From assembly GCA_027451785.1 (NCBI GenBank), contig DAIDIS010000226.1:1-13891 (forward strand): a DNA stretch of 13,891 nucleotides, given 5' to 3'. Both the position numbers and the translations under genes were made by a program. Below, piece by piece: positions 12,747 through 13,891 of this stretch. Every line of letters starts with the position of its first letter. Position 1 is the stretch's first letter. The notes under the pieces were generated by a model. The model had not been told where the DNA came from, searched no databases, and was given only the letters and a program-made list of their open reading frames with translations. The stretch comes from Acidimicrobiales bacterium (GTDB lineage Bacteria > Actinomycetota > Acidimicrobiia > Acidimicrobiales > JAKAVM01).

Positions 12747-13708
12747 TGCCGGGTCGCCCTATCGAGAATAGGAAACCTTCGCTTGCGGTCAAGATCGTGT
12801 TGGCTATTTACCCCCACGAATGGCGAGCAAGGTATCAAGAGGAGATGCTCTGCCTGGCCCAGGACGTCTATGGACCGACGTTCCCATTGTCATGTGTGGC
12901 AGGGATGGCCAAGGACGGATTGCGGCAACGGTTGTCGAGTATGGGAATACTGAGCGAGAACCCCCTGATTGGCGATCCTCGCTCGCAGATGGTTCATGGG
13001 GGTGTGCTGAGTGTTTGGGCGTTCGCCCTTGTTGTACTGGCAGGCAGCGGATTCGCGAAGTTCATTGAGCATTGGAACGCGTCGATATCACAAACCGACT
13101 CATTCCTGCCGAGGATTGGAGCGGGCATCGTCAATGCAGCGGCGGTAGCGGGTGCAGTGATGGTCGCCGGCGGGTTGGCGGTGCTTGCCCGCCCAGCGCT
13201 TCGCTTTGTCAGGGAAGGTGGCTGGGCTGCAATAAAACGCAAATTCATTACGGTTACCTGTCTTGGCGCCGGGACCTTAGCTTGGTTGGCCTTTATGGTC
13301 AAGACGGCACACTCCTTGCCCGCCCAAGCTCGGAACGGCGGCTCCGTGAGCTACTTGGAAATGGGACTTTTGTTTGTTGTCTTGACTACCTTAAGCATTT
13401 TCTCGCTGGCCTCGTTGGTCTCGACTCTCGCAAGAGGTATCGAATTGAGTGATGCCAGGTCGAAAGCGTGCGGTTGGATGAGCGTGATGCTTGGTGGGAG
13501 CGCGTATCTGTTTGCTGTGGGGTTGGCCATATGGTGGTCTTCAATGCTCGTGCGTGCCCCTTGGTTCTTCGGCGGAACACGGGCCCAACCTTCTGCGGCT
13601 TTGGCACCTCAGACACTTGTAGGTATTGCGGTCTTGACTCTCGCTGCGGTCTTGGTCGCCTCCAAAAGCACGAAGCGAATCTTGGTGAGCTTCATGCGCT
13701 GGGAGTAG
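12743..13708 (+). CDS. Multi-pass membrane protein paired with PadR
   Basis: 321 residues. The N-terminal cytoplasmic part has YPHEWRARYQEEMLCLAQD (23-41), a Tyr-Pro-x-x-Trp-Arg-x-Arg-Tyr motif seen in many Gram-positive membrane proteins encoded just after a PadR regulator. About six hydrophobic segments follow (near residues 86-106, 125-150, 168-187, 205-230, 241-265 and 290-309). No catalytic motif is recognised. Its ATG overlaps the padR stop by 4 nt, so translation is coupled. By analogy with other PadR pairs it may help the cell respond to membrane-active or toxic compounds, but that is inference; function unknown. Confidence 0.85.
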   Translation: MMPGRPIENRKPSLAVKIVLAIYPHEWRARYQEEMLCLAQDVYGPTFPLSCVAGMAKDGLRQRLSSMGILSENPLIGDPRSQMVHGGVLSVWAFALVVLAGSGFAKFIEHWNASISQTDSFLPRIGAGIVNAAAVAGAVMVAGGLAVLARPALRFVREGGWAAIKRKFITVTCLGAGTLAWLAFMVKTAHSLPAQARNGGSVSYLEMGLLFVVLTTLSIFSLASLVSTLARGIELSDARSKACGWMSVMLGGSAYLFAVGLAIWWSSMLVRAPWFFGGTRAQPSAALAPQTLVGIAVLTLAAVLVASKSTKRILVSFMRWE

Positions 13709-13778
13709 TGAAAACCAAGCGCGTCACTTCCATTTGACCTCGTTAGGTGTGCGATAGAGAAGGTAGCTCCGAAGCTTA

Positions 13779-13807
13779 TTGCGATCAGGTCGCAACAAGG
13801 CTAGTCT
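13779..13807 (+). promoter_or_regulatory. Promoter with dyad over the -35 box, leading to the edge gene
   Basis: TTGCGA (13779-13784) and TAGTCT (13802-13807) are separated by exactly 17 nt, each matching the sigma-70 consensus at 4 of 6 positions. Transcription would begin about 7 nt later, at or next to ATG 13814, so the message would be leaderless. The -35 box is the left arm of an exact inverted repeat TTGCGA-tcagg-TCGCAA (13779-13795), a likely operator. Confidence 0.45.
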
Positions 13808-13813
13808 GACGGC

Positions 13814-13891
13814 ATGGCGAGTTTGGCGACGCAGCGCCCTGAGCCCGGGGAAAATCCGGGAAGTCTCGAAGGACCGCTTATTGCTTCGGAC
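13814..13891 (+). CDS. Start of an unidentified gene, cut by window edge
   Basis: An open frame of 26 codons runs from ATG 13814 to the window end without a stop. It reads MASLATQRPEPGENPGSLEG and ends IASD. The hydrophilic, Pro/Gly/Glu-rich start gives no family clue. There is no Shine-Dalgarno sequence, but a promoter with correct spacing predicts a transcript starting at the ATG. The evidence is positional only, so this is tentative. Confidence 0.45.
   Translation, partial: MASLATQRPEPGENPGSLEGPLIASD

Overview
The window reads as ordinary chromosome of a high-GC, aerobic actinobacterium. Pointers are a heme A synthase next to an ABC-2 exporter (the order of Rv1456c-Rv1458c in Mycobacterium), a MutT1-type Nudix plus histidine-phosphatase fusion, a HemD plus OmpR-type DNA-binding fusion regulator, an HspR/HAIR-like site before a small heat-shock gene, and frequent GTG/TTG starts and leaderless-looking promoters. 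The DoxD-Rieske gene makes Acidimicrobiia-like lineages plausible, but that placement is inference. There is no tRNA, rRNA, insertion sequence, integrase or CRISPR array.

Layout. 1-2163 (minus): an operon of ABC ATPase, ABC-2 permease and ctaA (heme A synthase, cut by the window edge). 2246-3676 (plus): serS, encoding a SerRS with an insertion. 3785-4444 (minus): phoU. 4571-5068 (plus): an Hsp20 chaperone gene behind a clear promoter carrying a HAIR-like element. 5086-6673 (minus): a TetR regulator and a MutT1-like enzyme, 4 nt apart. 6779-7951 (minus): the HemD-wHTH regulator. 7952-8289: the largest gene-free stretch, a divergent control region. 8290-10961 (plus): a secreted phosphodiester-glycosidase-family protein followed 8 nt later by a DoxD/DoxX membrane protein fused, through an internal Tat-like signal, to a Rieske [2Fe-2S] domain. 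11069-12298 (minus): a membrane-anchored HNH-like protein and a small CopD-like membrane protein. 12360-13708 (plus): a PadR regulator overlapping its partner membrane-protein gene. 13814-13891: start of a further plus-strand gene with its own promoter.

How the genes fit together. Several genes touch aerobic respiration and its cofactors: heme A synthesis for cytochrome oxidase, a HemD-derived regulator, a quinone-oxidoreductase-like DoxD-Rieske fusion and a CopD-like copper-family membrane protein. They lie in separate transcription units, so a shared pathway is a hypothesis only. Regulator-plus-partner pairs (TetR/MutT1-like, PadR/membrane protein) are the other recurring theme. The most interesting item is the DoxD-Tat-Rieske fusion, with a four-cysteine cytoplasmic linker and an intact high-potential-type Rieske motif. 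Short tandem duplications recur (24 nt in the ABC ATPase tail, 29 nt after serS, 20 nt after the Rieske gene, 9 nt before tetR, 21 nt inside the HemD-like gene).
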